From assembly GCF_902459765.1 (NCBI RefSeq), contig NZ_CABPSP010000004.1, positions 124,001 through 188,000 of the forward strand: a DNA stretch of 64,000 bases, read 5' to 3'. The notes beneath the pieces are model-generated. The model saw nothing but the letters and a program-made list of their open reading frames with translations, did not search any database and was not told the origin of the DNA. The stretch is from Pandoraea anapnoica. GTDB lineage: Bacteria > Pseudomonadota > Gammaproteobacteria > Burkholderiales > Burkholderiaceae. A program made the position numbers and the translations under genes. Position 1 is the first letter of the stretch; every line of letters starts with the position of its first letter. Positions 16,594 to 25,832 of the stretch are shown here, piece after piece.

Positions 16594-16607
16594 TTGATTT
16601 GGGACAA
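16594..16607 (+). promoter_or_regulatory. Degenerate FNR/Anr box (TTGATTTGGGACAA) before the phasin-like gene
   Basis: The left half-site is perfect (TTGAT); the right (GACAA) has mismatches. A -10-like TAATCT at 16629-16634 lies 33.5 nt from the centre, the same geometry as stronger sites in the island, which supports it. It precedes the phasin-like gene at 16743. Confidence 0.5.
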
Positions 16608-16742
16608 AGGGGATTGCCCGTGCGCGACTAATCTGAAATCGCTGACTTGGCCGGAGGGCGTTCCCGTGTGGAGCGCAACACCATCCGGCCATACGCGGGC
16701 CCGCCAATGCAGGCGGCGCTCCCCGATAAAGGAACTCCGACG

Positions 16743-17285
16743 ATGTCGCAAGAACTGAACCCGCCCCTCCGTCTGTGCAAGGCCCCCATGCTCGCCGCGC
16801 TCGAAGCGCACCATCACTGGCTCGCCAATCTTAAGCACTTGCGGCAAATGCAGCTGCGGGCGGACGAGGGTTTGCTGGAAGCCGACGGCGCTTTGGGCGA
16901 CGAACTGGCCAACGCGGCGAACCTGAATGCCATTTTCAATAGCCAACTGGCGTTCATCAACCGTCAACTCGCGATACAGAATCAGATCTGGCAGGGTTGG
17001 TTGCAGATCGGAGCGAGTGGTCCCGCCGTATGGGCCGAACAGTATCACTGCGCAGAAAAAGCCTGGCAAAACGTCTTCTCCGACTCCGTCGACGTCGCCC
17101 CCAAATCCGGCGTAAGCGCGTGGGAAGCCTGGGGAGACTTCACCAGATCCGCGATCGATGCCATGAATACGATGTCCGGCGGTGCAACGCAGACGATGGT
17201 GGACCGGCTCGCGTCGCTTCAGGCCACATTCGACGGGTCCGCAAGCGAAAAACCTGCGAAGCGCGTTCGTGCGAACCGCGAATGA
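16743..17285 (+). CDS. Phasin-like protein
   Basis: A 180-residue, largely helical protein with the amphipathic pattern and length of phasins, the proteins that coat polyhydroxyalkanoate granules. AAGGA lies upstream of ATG 16743. The C-terminus is basic and Lys/Arg rich. No polymerase or depolymerase gene is in the window, so a role on storage granules rests on family resemblance. It leads a run of same-strand genes (hypothetical, ABC exporter) to 22381 and has a probable FNR promoter. Confidence 0.65.
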   Translation: MSQELNPPLRLCKAPMLAALEAHHHWLANLKHLRQMQLRADEGLLEADGALGDELANAANLNAIFNSQLAFINRQLAIQNQIWQGWLQIGASGPAVWAEQYHCAEKAWQNVFSDSVDVAPKSGVSAWEAWGDFTRSAIDAMNTMSGGATQTMVDRLASLQATFDGSASEKPAKRVRANRE

Positions 17286-17355
17286 CGGTCAATCCATGCG
17301 GGCACTTTCCGTTGCGCCCTTCGCGCCCACCACAGTGTGATTAGAGGATTTGATA

Positions 17356-17910
17356 ATGCCTGCCGAAGACCCATCGTGCCTGTCTGAGCGCCACCTGCTG
17401 GCGTTCGCCAAAATTGTGCGCTGTTTTGCCCACTACGAATTCACGATCGACACCGCCTGTTGCGCGCTTACGAAATGCGAGCCGACGTGCTTCTCTCTGT
17501 TGACGCGCCCGCTCGATTTCCGCGCGAGGCGGGTGATGCTGCTCGACGTGCTTCGACAGGTCGGTTACCCGATGGATCGTTATGACAGGATCAGTGCTTG
17601 TCTGATGGTCCCGTTCACCTACTCGATGTTGTTGCACGACATTCTTCATTCGCGGTGGGTGAGGCATTCGGAAGGCGGCGGCATTCAACCCGCATGGATA
17701 TTCGATCTCGCTCCAAGCGTCGAGCCACACCGGGACTGGTGCGACGAATGCGTAGAGGAACCGCTGCCTCGCTCGGCGGACGACCATGCCTACTCGCTGG
17801 ACCAACTCGAGACCGTTGCGCGTCGTCTATCGGCAGAGCATCGGGCGCTTGTTGCGTATCTGATGGAAATTGGGTTGTTGCCAGCGTCGTCGAATGCGGC
17901 CATCGATTGA
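17356..17910 (+). CDS. Hypothetical protein, His/Cys rich
   Basis: A 184-residue cytoplasmic protein starting at ATG 17356, with GAGGA upstream. It is mostly helical and unusually rich in cysteine and histidine (CCALTKCEPTC near the N-terminus, HRDWCDEC in the C-terminal half), which suggests metal binding or redox sensitivity. No family recognised. It lies 20 nt before the ABC transporter ATPase and is probably in its operon. Confidence 0.6.
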   Translation: MPAEDPSCLSERHLLAFAKIVRCFAHYEFTIDTACCALTKCEPTCFSLLTRPLDFRARRVMLLDVLRQVGYPMDRYDRISACLMVPFTYSMLLHDILHSRWVRHSEGGGIQPAWIFDLAPSVEPHRDWCDECVEEPLPRSADDHAYSLDQLETVARRLSAEHRALVAYLMEIGLLPASSNAAID

Positions 17911-17929
17911 TCTTGAGAAGCCCCCCAGA

Positions 17930-18637
17930 ATGTCAGACGCGCCGCCCACCGACGCCATCGTCGCAACCGGTCTTACGAAGGCGTTCGGAGAGGGCGCCAC
18001 GCGCACTACAGCGGTCAACGCTGTCGAGCTCCGGGCACACTTCGGCGAAATGGTGTTCATCGTGGGTCCGTCCGGCAGTGGGAAGACTACGCTGCTGAGC
18101 CTGCTCTCCGGCATCCTGCGTCCCGACAGCGGCAAAGTGACGATCAACGGCACGGACATATGGGCGTTGTCCAACGACGATCTGGCCGACTTCCGACTGA
18201 ATACGATCGGCTTCGTTTTCCAGGACTATCATCTGTTCCCGCGTCTGACCAGCGCAGAGAACGTTGCCGTCCCATTGATATTGAAGCATCGCGACTGGCA
18301 GCAGTCCCTTGATGCAGCACGCCATTGCCTTGAGATCGTCGGCCTGAAAGCACGCACGGAGATCCTGCCTGTCAAGCTCTCAGGCGGTGAACAACAACGC
18401 GTGGCAATCGCACGGGCCATCATCGGCTCCCCTCAGATTCTGGTATTCGACGAACCGACGGCGTCGCTCGACGGCGACACAGGCCGAATGATTATCGCGT
18501 TCGTCAAAGAGAAGATTCTCGACGCTGGGCGATGCATCGTGGTCGTCACGCATGACGCGCGGATCAACGAATACGCGGACCGGATCATTTACATGGAGGA
18601 CGGACGCATCGTTCTCGACAAAGGGAGCCGACCGTGA
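17930..18637 (+). CDS. ABC transporter ATP-binding protein (MacB/DevA type)
   Basis: A 235-residue ATPase with Walker A GPSGSGKT (residues 46-53), Q-loop FVFQDYHLFP, signature LSGGEQQR, Walker B ILVFDEPT and H-loop VVVTHDAR. It powers the export system formed with the permease at 21233, the membrane fusion protein at 18634 and the outer membrane channel at 19716. Its end overlaps the next gene by 4 bp (GTGA). Confidence 0.93.
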   Translation: MSDAPPTDAIVATGLTKAFGEGATRTTAVNAVELRAHFGEMVFIVGPSGSGKTTLLSLLSGILRPDSGKVTINGTDIWALSNDDLADFRLNTIGFVFQDYHLFPRLTSAENVAVPLILKHRDWQQSLDAARHCLEIVGLKARTEILPVKLSGGEQQRVAIARAIIGSPQILVFDEPTASLDGDTGRMIIAFVKEKILDAGRCIVVVTHDARINEYADRIIYMEDGRIVLDKGSRP

Positions 18638-19719
18638 ATCATCGATGGCTCTTTTACCTCTCGGGTGTCGGCATACTTGCGGCGTTGCTCGGGGCGTTTG
18701 TTTTCGGCCTGGAACGACAACCCGAGCCGCCTGCCTTCGACCCGGTGGCGAGTCCTTATCCGAGCGCCATCTACGCCACGGGCATCGTGGAAAGCGAGCA
18801 GGGCGGCGGTGCGAACATCAATGTGTATCCCGAAGTCTCCGGCGTAGTGTCGCAAGTGCTTGTGCACGAAGGGCAAACCGTGCATGCAGGCGATGTGCTA
18901 CTCAGAATCGACGACTCGGTGCAGCGTGCCACCGCAGGGCAACTGCATGCTCAGATGCTTGCCGCCGGTGTCGTACTCGAAGAACTGAAGGCTCAACCGA
19001 GACTGGAAACGCTTGCGGTGGCGAAAGCGCAAGTCGATCAGGCGCAGGCGAATCTGAAAGCGGCGCAGGATCAGTACGATAAGCGGCGCGCTGCTTACGA
19101 AATGGACAGCCGCTCGATCAGTAAAGACGTTCTAGACACCGCCCACGATGCACTCGGGCAGGCAGCCACGGCGCTGGAAGTCGCGCAGCGCCAATATGCG
19201 CTGACCCACGCGGGCGCCTGGCGCTACGATATCGACAATCAGGCAAGACAGCTCGACGCGCTCTCGCAATCCTATGTTGCGGCAAACGCGTTGCTTCAAA
19301 AATATGCCATTGCCGCGAACGCCAACGGCGTGGTACTGGCGGTCAATGTCGCGCCGGGCAGCTACGTTTCCTCTCAAGGTGTCTTCGACAGTTACACGAA
19401 CGGCGCCGATCCCCTGATCGTCATGGGCGCACCTCAGGAATATCTGGCGGTGCGATGTTTCATCGACGAAATCCTCGTCTCCCGACTCCCCGCCGCCGGT
19501 CACATCCGGGCACAGCTCTCGGTGCGAGGCTCCAACGTGAAGGTTCCGCTGGAGTTCGTGCGGGTACAGCCCTATGTCTCGCCCAAGATCGAGCTGTCCA
19601 ATCAGCGGCAGGAGAAAGTCGATCTTCGTGTCCTACCCGTCATTTTCCGCTTCAGGAAGGTAGGTTTGCCGATGATCTATCCAGGGCTGCTAGTCGATGT
19701 CTTTATCGGGGAGCAATGA
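18634..19719 (+). CDS. HlyD-type membrane fusion protein of ABC exporter
   Basis: A 361-residue periplasmic adaptor with one N-terminal transmembrane helix (about residues 6-25), a lipoyl-like segment (SGVVSQVLVHEGQTVHAGD), a helical hairpin and a barrel domain. It starts at GTG 18634, overlapping the ATPase by 4 bp. With DevBCA/MacAB-like partners around it, it links the inner-membrane permease to the outer-membrane channel. Confidence 0.9.
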   Translation: MNHRWLFYLSGVGILAALLGAFVFGLERQPEPPAFDPVASPYPSAIYATGIVESEQGGGANINVYPEVSGVVSQVLVHEGQTVHAGDVLLRIDDSVQRATAGQLHAQMLAAGVVLEELKAQPRLETLAVAKAQVDQAQANLKAAQDQYDKRRAAYEMDSRSISKDVLDTAHDALGQAATALEVAQRQYALTHAGAWRYDIDNQARQLDALSQSYVAANALLQKYAIAANANGVVLAVNVAPGSYVSSQGVFDSYTNGADPLIVMGAPQEYLAVRCFIDEILVSRLPAAGHIRAQLSVRGSNVKVPLEFVRVQPYVSPKIELSNQRQEKVDLRVLPVIFRFRKVGLPMIYPGLLVDVFIGEQ

Positions 19720-21236
19720 TGGCGGACGTTTCCAGATTTGCGCCCCCGGGCCCGGCGTTGTCGTTGCGCCTGACGCTCTACGTCATTGCGATCTCGATGA
19801 CTTGGGGCTGTACGGTGGGCCCCGATTTCGAGAGACCGGTGCCACCTGCCGATGACCGCTACACGCACGAACCAGCGATTTCCGCGACTGTCGTCGCCGG
19901 AGGTGAGTCTCAACGCTTCATTCCCGGCGCCGCGCCGCCCGAAAACTGGTGGCAACTATTCGGCTCGCCTGAACTCGACGACACCGTGCAAACGGCGTTC
20001 TCGCACAATCCCACGGCCGACGCTGCGCAGGCAAGTCTTCGGGAAAGTCAGGACAATCTGCGTGCCGGTTATGGCGTGTTCTTTCCGCAAGTGGGCGTAG
20101 CAGGGCAGGCGATGCGCGAACTTGCACCTCCCGCCAACGGGCAACTTCAGCAAGCCGGGGTGTTCAATCTGACGACCGCCAGCGCGAGTGTGACGTATTT
20201 ATTTGACTTTTTCGGCGGCAAACGACGGTCGGTGGAAGCCCTGCGTGCGCAAGTCGACTACCAGCGTTATCTCGCCATCGCCACCTATCTGACGCTCAGT
20301 ACCAATGTGGTCAACACGACGATCGCTTACGCGGCGTACCGGGCCGAGTTGGATGCGACCCAGCATGTCATCTCGCTTCAGATGCAGCAACTGGACGCGA
20401 TCCGGGCGCAGGTCAGCGCGGGTACCGCATCGTTTTCAAGCATATTGAGCATCCAAAGCCTTATCGCGAGCAATCAGGCGACGGTCTCGCAGCTGGATCA
20501 AAAGCTGGCACAGTCTTCGCATCTTCTGGCGACCCTGCAAGGTCGGCCACCGGCGCAGGCCGCGCCACCCACCGTGACATTGGAGGCGCTGACACTGCCC
20601 GCCGATCTGCCAGTGACCTTGCCGTCGCAACTGGTCAGACAGCGGCCGGACGTTCTGGCAGCAGAAGCCCGACTGCATGTCGCCAGCGCGAACATCGGCG
20701 TCGCAACGGCGGCGATGTTCCCAAGCATCAGCCTGAGCGGCACGTACGGCAAACAGGCCAACGCCTTCGCGCAGCTGCCTGCAGACGGATTCCGCTTCTG
20801 GGGCATCGGGCCGTCGGTGTCGATTCCCATATTCGAAGGCGGGAGTCTGCGGTATGCACGCCAAGCCGCCATCGACGCATTCGAGGTCGCGCAGGCATCC
20901 TACCGTCAGACCGTGCTCACTGCGTTTGCCCAAGTCGCCGACGCGTTGAGCTCGCTGGAGCAGGATGCCAAAACGTTGCAGGCCGAGGAAGCCGCGATGC
21001 AGGACGCGCGTGAGGCGTTGGATCTCGTGCAGGTCAATCTGCGAGCGGGTACGGCAGGGTACCTCGATGTGTTGGTGGCCGATGTCCAGTATCAGCAATC
21101 GTCCATCGCCTATCTCGACGCCGTCGCCCGTCGCCCGTCGCCCGTCGCCCGTCGCCAGCAGGATACGGTCGCGCTCCTGGCCGCACTCGGTGGCGGATGG
21201 CGGGCGCTGCCGGGCATCGATGGGGATGGAAAATGA
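19716..21236 (+). CDS. NodT-type outer membrane efflux lipoprotein
   Basis: A TolC-family channel of about 506 residues. A signal sequence ends in a lipobox-like TWGC followed by TVGPDFERP, typical of the NodT/OprM branch. Two outer-membrane efflux domains follow, ending in DTVALLAALGGGW. The start at ATG 19716 overlaps the fusion protein stop (ATGA). Near the C-terminus five copies of a 7-bp repeat (21121-21155) insert RPSPVAR-like residues just before the conserved end, which is unusual and could make the gene phase variable. Confidence 0.9.
   Translation: MMADVSRFAPPGPALSLRLTLYVIAISMTWGCTVGPDFERPVPPADDRYTHEPAISATVVAGGESQRFIPGAAPPENWWQLFGSPELDDTVQTAFSHNPTADAAQASLRESQDNLRAGYGVFFPQVGVAGQAMRELAPPANGQLQQAGVFNLTTASASVTYLFDFFGGKRRSVEALRAQVDYQRYLAIATYLTLSTNVVNTTIAYAAYRAELDATQHVISLQMQQLDAIRAQVSAGTASFSSILSIQSLIASNQATVSQLDQKLAQSSHLLATLQGRPPAQAAPPTVTLEALTLPADLPVTLPSQLVRQRPDVLAAEARLHVASANIGVATAAMFPSISLSGTYGKQANAFAQLPADGFRFWGIGPSVSIPIFEGGSLRYARQAAIDAFEVAQASYRQTVLTAFAQVADALSSLEQDAKTLQAEEAAMQDAREALDLVQVNLRAGTAGYLDVLVADVQYQQSSIAYLDAVARRPSPVARRQQDTVALLAALGGGWRALPGIDGDGK
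21121..21155. repeat. Heptanucleotide tandem repeat (CCGTCGC)x5 inside the efflux gene
   Basis: Five exact copies of a 7-bp unit within the coding sequence. Seven is not a multiple of three, so loss or gain of one unit shifts the frame of the last 27 or so codons. Removing three copies (21 bp) would restore a family-typical AVARRQQDTVALLAALGGGW end in frame, which suggests expansion from two to five units. Confidence 0.9.
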
Positions 21237-22381
21237 ACATGAAGCCCTTCGGCATCATCCGCATCGGCCTTCACCTGCTGATCAACGACAGGGCGAAGTT
21301 TTCGGCCCTGCTCGTCGGCATCGTCTTCGCGGTATTTCTGATGACACAGATGACGGCTATGTTCGCCGGTATTTTGAATCGCGCGTACTCGACCATTACC
21401 AATGTCGGTGCGCAAATGTGGGTGATCGATCCGGCCGTGAACACGCCGACGACATCCTTCCCCTTACCGAATTATCTGCTCGACGCCGTACGCAGCATCG
21501 ACGGCGTCAAGTATGCCGTGCCCCTGTATGTCGGCGGGGCACAGGTCAAGCTGGCCGATGGGCGACTTCAATCGGTGAGCGTGGTAGGGCTCGATGATGC
21601 CACGTTGATTGGCCGTCCCCACATGGAGTCGGGCAACATATTCGACATTTATGCAGACGATGCCTTCGTCATCGTCGACGATCCGGAAGTCGTCAAACTT
21701 GGCAATCCGACGATAGGAACCACGTTCGAAATCAATGACTTTCGCGCCGTCGTCGTCGGTATTGCCCGCGTATCGGCTAACGGGCTGAACGGCATTCCAA
21801 CCCTGTACACGACATACAGCCGGGCTGTTGCCTACATACCCGGCACCCGGTTCACCATCTCTTACATCCTTGTACAGCCGACATCTGAAGCGGCCGTGGC
21901 AAGGATCGAGCAACAGGTCTCAAGTCTGGGCTATCTGGCATTGACCAAAGGCGATTTCAATCGGCGAATCGCGAACTACTACATCTACCAAACCGGCATC
22001 GGCACCAACATCCTGTTGATGACGATCATCAGCTTCATTGTCGGGGCGTCGATCTCCGGGCAAACGTTCTACTCGTTCGTACTCGAGAATCTCGACAAGT
22101 TCGGCGCACTCAAGGCCATCGGGGCGAGGGGGAGCGAACTGGTGAAGATGATTCTCTTCATGGCCGTCCTTACCGCACTGACCGGCTTCGGACTTGGCGT
22201 CGGACTCGTCACGCTCGTGATCGCGCTGGCGAAGCAGGCATTGCCGAACTACGCGGCGATGACGACCTTCTGGAATCTCGCGATCTCGTTCGTCATGGTG
22301 CTCCTCATCGCCGCCATCTCGAGCTATATCGGCATTCGACGCGTCCTGAAAATCGAGCCGTTCGACATCTTCCGGGGTTAG
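21233..22381 (+). CDS. ABC transporter permease (DevC/FtsX type)
   Basis: A 382-residue permease with one N-terminal membrane helix (LLVGIVFAVFLMTQMT), a large periplasmic domain (about residues 45-250) and three C-terminal helices, the FtsX/MacB layout. It overlaps the efflux gene by 4 bp. Together with genes at 17930, 18634 and 19716 it makes a complete tripartite ABC exporter. The substrate is unknown; DevBCA relatives export glycolipids. Confidence 0.9.
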   Translation: MNMKPFGIIRIGLHLLINDRAKFSALLVGIVFAVFLMTQMTAMFAGILNRAYSTITNVGAQMWVIDPAVNTPTTSFPLPNYLLDAVRSIDGVKYAVPLYVGGAQVKLADGRLQSVSVVGLDDATLIGRPHMESGNIFDIYADDAFVIVDDPEVVKLGNPTIGTTFEINDFRAVVVGIARVSANGLNGIPTLYTTYSRAVAYIPGTRFTISYILVQPTSEAAVARIEQQVSSLGYLALTKGDFNRRIANYYIYQTGIGTNILLMTIISFIVGASISGQTFYSFVLENLDKFGALKAIGARGSELVKMILFMAVLTALTGFGLGVGLVTLVIALAKQALPNYAAMTTFWNLAISFVMVLLIAAISSYIGIRRVLKIEPFDIFRG

Positions 22382-22414
22382 TCCGCCGGTGGCGGCGTCC
22401 GATTTCACACCCGC

Positions 22415-22428
22415 TTGACGCTGGTCAA
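22415..22428 (+). promoter_or_regulatory. FNR/Anr box (TTGACGCTGGTCAA)
   Basis: A consensus-quality palindrome in the 173-bp gap before the Acg-type nitroreductase. No convincing -10 is seen at the expected distance, so the exact promoter is unsure, but the site itself is strong. Confidence 0.75.
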
Positions 22429-22554
22429 GGCGGTTTTGCTCACAAGTACCAGACTTCAAAAATGCATTGTGCGCCGCAGGCCCCACCGGGTTGGCGTCGG
22501 CGCTCGGACGCCGGACGTCAGCTTCGCCCGGCATGGTGACTAAAGGAGGCTCGC

Positions 22555-23583
22555 ATGAGAGTCCAGGACGACAGGCTTCACATCTGGTCCGTCGACGAGC
22601 AGCGATTTTTTGCGCTTTCGACAGCGCGCGAGAAGCTGCATTTTTGCCTGCAATATGCAATTCTCGCGCCGTCCACGCACAACACTCAGCCGTGGCGCTT
22701 CCTTCTCGGCGAGGATCGCTTGCTGCTGTGCGCGGACCGCTCCCGCGGACTTCCCGTGAGCGACACCTACGACCGCGAGCTGGCGATCAGTTGTGGCGCG
22801 GCATTGTTCAATCTACGCGTTGCGCTCAGCCACTTCGGTTGTGCCTACGCGATCGGAATCTTGCCGACGTCTGCGGAACCGGATGTGATAGCCAGCGTTC
22901 AGCTCCTGGAGGAAGGATTCATCGACGGTCCCATCGCCGGGCTTTTCGCTGCGATCCCGCAGCGCGTGACGAACCGCCAGCTGTACGACACCCGGCAGGT
23001 TCCCCAGGCGGTGGTCGACCAGCTGTGCGCGTGTGCCGAGGCTGAGGGCGCGCGGCTTCAACCTATCACAGACGAAGCGGGCCGCATGCGTCTTGGCGAA
23101 CTGATCGATCGGGCGGATCGCGCGCAACTGGGCGATCCTCGCTTTCGCAGAGAACTGGCGTTGTGGGTCAGCGCGTCGCGCCGTGACGACGGCATGGCCA
23201 GCTACTCGTCGACCGAAAGCCATCTGCTCGACTTCGCGTCGCCGGTGGTTGCGTCCGTTGTCAGAACGTTCGATATCGGCGGCGGCATTGCCGCAAGCCA
23301 TCGCCGTATCGTCGAAGGCTCGCCGCTGCTCGTGTGCCTCAGCACCCCCGCCGACAATCAGGAAAACTGGATCATGGCGGGGCAGGCCATGCAGCGCGCT
23401 TTGCTCACACTGACGGACAACGGGCTCTACGCTTCGTTTCTCAACCAGCCGATCGAAGTCGATGCATTGCGCGCGGACGTCAGCGCTGGCGCTTCGGATC
23501 ACCCGCAATTGCTGCTGCGCGTGGGGTATGGCCCCTCGCAAGCGCACACGCCGCGCCGCAGCCTGGCGTCGGTCATCTCCTGA
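22555..23583 (+). CDS. Acg family nitroreductase-like FMN protein
   Basis: A 342-residue protein with a duplicated nitroreductase fold as in mycobacterial Acg (Rv2032): APSTHNTQPWRF near the N-terminus (FMN-binding) and a C-terminal half resembling a lid domain. Acg proteins bind FMN without classic nitroreductase activity and belong to the mycobacterial DosR hypoxia regulon. A strong AAAGGAGG precedes the ATG. The FNR box at 22415 suggests the same hypoxic theme here. The Nramp-like gene follows 65 nt later. Confidence 0.85.
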   Translation: MRVQDDRLHIWSVDEQRFFALSTAREKLHFCLQYAILAPSTHNTQPWRFLLGEDRLLLCADRSRGLPVSDTYDRELAISCGAALFNLRVALSHFGCAYAIGILPTSAEPDVIASVQLLEEGFIDGPIAGLFAAIPQRVTNRQLYDTRQVPQAVVDQLCACAEAEGARLQPITDEAGRMRLGELIDRADRAQLGDPRFRRELALWVSASRRDDGMASYSSTESHLLDFASPVVASVVRTFDIGGGIAASHRRIVEGSPLLVCLSTPADNQENWIMAGQAMQRALLTLTDNGLYASFLNQPIEVDALRADVSAGASDHPQLLLRVGYGPSQAHTPRRSLASVIS

Positions 23584-23648
23584 CCCATGTCGGTCATACG
23601 CTCAGGCCCGATGTCCCCGCCATCCGCGTTCACCAAAGAGACTCGGCA

Positions 23649-24956
23649 ATGACATCGGATCTGGCGAACGAACGCTCACCGACGCGTTTCGAGTCCCTTC
23701 GCAAGCGTTTGCGCGAGTATCCGTTCGCTCATGTTGGACCGGGTCTCATCACGGGTGTGGCGGACGATGACCCCAGCGGCGTCGTCACCTATTCGCAGGC
23801 CGGCGCGCAGTTCGGCCTGAATATGTTGTGGACCATGCCATTGGCCTTTCCGCTCATGGCGGCGATACAACTCATCTGTGCTCGCATCGGCCGCGTTACC
23901 GGAAAGGGATTGGCGGCCAATATCGGCGCGAGATTTCCACCGTCGGTGCTTCGCGGGACCGTTACGCTGTTGCTCGTGGCCAATACGCTAAACATCGCCG
24001 CGGATCTCGCCGCCATGGGGGAGGTCGCAGAGATGATCGTCGGTATCGAGCGGCACTGGATGACGGTCGGTTTTGCACTGGGCACGTTGTTGCTGCAAAT
24101 ATTCGTGCCATATCACCGGTATGTCGTCTTTCTCAAATGGCTAACGATGTCATTGCTCGCCTATGCCGCCGTGCTGTTCACGGTGCACGTGCCGTGGCAT
24201 ACCGTGGCGCTAAGGACGTTTCTTCCCGAACTGAAGCTCAACGCGTCTGCGGCAGCGGTGGTCGTCGCCGTATTCGGCACCACCATCAGTCCGTACCTCT
24301 TCTTCTGGCAAGCGTCGGAAGAGGTCGAAGACATGGCGCGCAATCGGGCCGCGCAGCCGCTGGTGGACGACGAAGCCGCCGCCGGGCGCGAATTGCGCCG
24401 AATCGGATGGGATACCTGGAGCGGCATGTTTTACTCGGATCTGACGGCCTACTTCGTGATCCTCGCGACCGCGCTCACCTTGCACGTCGCCGGCGTGACT
24501 CGCATCGACACCGCAGCACAGGCGGCCAGCGCATTGCGCCCGCTGGCGGGAGATATGGCGTACGTGCTGTTCAGCATCGGCATCGTAAGCGTCGGTCTCA
24601 TCGGCGTGCCGGTGCTTGCGGCATCGGGCGCCTACGCGCTGGCCGAGTCGCTGCATTGGGAGGAGGGACTTGAGCGAAAGCTCACCGGTGCTCGCGGCTT
24701 CTACGGCATCATCGCACTGAGCATTCTGATCGCGACCGGCATTCAGTTCACAACGATAAGCCCGATGAGAGCGCTCTTCTGGAGCGCCGTGATCAACGGC
24801 GTCGTAGCAGTCCCGCTGATGGTGGTCGTGCTGCTGCTTGCCGCCAGCCGTTCGGTGATGGGCCCGTTTACGGCGCGTTGGCCGATCCTGGCGTTGGGGT
24901 GGATCGCGACAGCGGTGATGGGTGCGGCGGCCCTCGTCATGCTACTGCCCGATTGA
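23649..24956 (+). CDS. Nramp-like divalent metal transporter
   Basis: A 435-residue integral membrane protein with about 11 hydrophobic segments and the Nramp entry region PGLITGVADDDPSGVVTYSQAG. Canonical Nramp carriers have DPGN in the metal site; here it is DPSG, so ion preference may differ from Mn/Fe. ATG 23649 fits the family start. It is probably co-transcribed with the nitroreductase upstream and runs end to end against the Usp gene at 25005. Confidence 0.88.
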   Translation: MTSDLANERSPTRFESLRKRLREYPFAHVGPGLITGVADDDPSGVVTYSQAGAQFGLNMLWTMPLAFPLMAAIQLICARIGRVTGKGLAANIGARFPPSVLRGTVTLLLVANTLNIAADLAAMGEVAEMIVGIERHWMTVGFALGTLLLQIFVPYHRYVVFLKWLTMSLLAYAAVLFTVHVPWHTVALRTFLPELKLNASAAAVVVAVFGTTISPYLFFWQASEEVEDMARNRAAQPLVDDEAAAGRELRRIGWDTWSGMFYSDLTAYFVILATALTLHVAGVTRIDTAAQAASALRPLAGDMAYVLFSIGIVSVGLIGVPVLAASGAYALAESLHWEEGLERKLTGARGFYGIIALSILIATGIQFTTISPMRALFWSAVINGVVAVPLMVVVLLLAASRSVMGPFTARWPILALGWIATAVMGAAALVMLLPD

Positions 24957-25004
24957 GGGACGCCGCGAGATGCGCTACCCGAATGTTTCGAACCGGGCGG
25001 CGGC

Positions 25005-25832
25005 TCAGTGAGACAACAATACCGGCGTGGACATGTGCTTGAGCATTGTCCGGGTGGCACCTCCGAAGACCAGTTCCCGCGTCGGACCGTGCCCGTACGC
25101 GCCCATCACGATCAGATCGGCCTGATAGGCATCCGATACCGACAGCAGTTGCACACCGTCGCTGCCTTCCGTGTCCTCCCTGACCGATACCGCCTTGGCC
25201 CGCAACCCGTGCGCTTCCATCAAGCGCACGATGTCGTGCCGCGAGGGATCGTCCTCGCCCGGCGCGCGGTCGATGCCGACAACGAAGATGTCCTGTGCGC
25301 GTCCGAGCAATTGCCAGGCATCGCCGATCGCGCGCCGGGCCTCGCGCGAACCATTCCACATCACAACAATGCGGCGGATTTCCCGGGGCAGTGTCACATT
25401 ATGCGGCAGGCCCATGACAGGCACCCCAGCCCACCGGATGACATCGCTGAGTCCATCGAGACCCAATGCCGCGACACTGCCCGGCGCATCCGGTTGACCG
25501 ACGATGCAAAGGTCCGTCGCGCGTGCGGCATTCGCAAGGATCGTCGGTGCTGCACCGTAGGGCGTGTGCCAATCGCCAGCGATATCCGCCTCGGCGCACA
25601 GCTGGAAGAAGAGATGCTCAGCCGCCTGGAGTGCCGTGCGCGAATGCGCCTCGGTCTGAAAATGCTCGCCCGAGGACTGAAGCTGTCCTGAGTGAACCGC
25701 CCCGGGACGGTGAGGCAAATAGATGCCCGAGAGACGGGCCTCGTGCTGTCGCGCCAACTCGGCGCTAAAGCGCAGCCGCGCCGCCCCTGTCGCCGTGTCG
25801 TCCACGTGAACGCAGATTTTCCGTAGGCTCAT
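25005..25832 (-). CDS. Universal stress protein (tandem domain)
   Basis: A 275-residue protein of two UspA-like halves; the second ends with GAYGHGPTRELVFGGATRTM, the nucleotide-binding loop. CCGGAG lies 8 nt before the ATG. It is divergent from the BON-domain gene and shares the FNR box at 25957; a good -10 (TATAAA, minus strand, 25915 to 25910) lies 53.5 nt from the box centre. Confidence 0.92.
   Translation of the reverse strand: MSLRKICVHVDDTATGAARLRFSAELARQHEARLSGIYLPHRPGAVHSGQLQSSGEHFQTEAHSRTALQAAEHLFFQLCAEADIAGDWHTPYGAAPTILANAARATDLCIVGQPDAPGSVAALGLDGLSDVIRWAGVPVMGLPHNVTLPREIRRIVVMWNGSREARRAIGDAWQLLGRAQDIFVVGIDRAPGEDDPSRHDIVRLMEAHGLRAKAVSVREDTEGSDGVQLLSVSDAYQADLIVMGAYGHGPTRELVFGGATRTMLKHMSTPVLLSH

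Noticed and set aside
16261-16742. 6S RNA or tRNA-like element in the gap
   Set aside because: The hairpin order and lengths do not match 6S RNA, and no cloverleaf or conserved tRNA T-loop is visible.
21121-21155. Short regular repeat as a CRISPR-like array
   Set aside because: Units are 7 bp without spacers and lie inside a coding sequence; this is a simple tandem repeat. No CRISPR or cas genes are seen.
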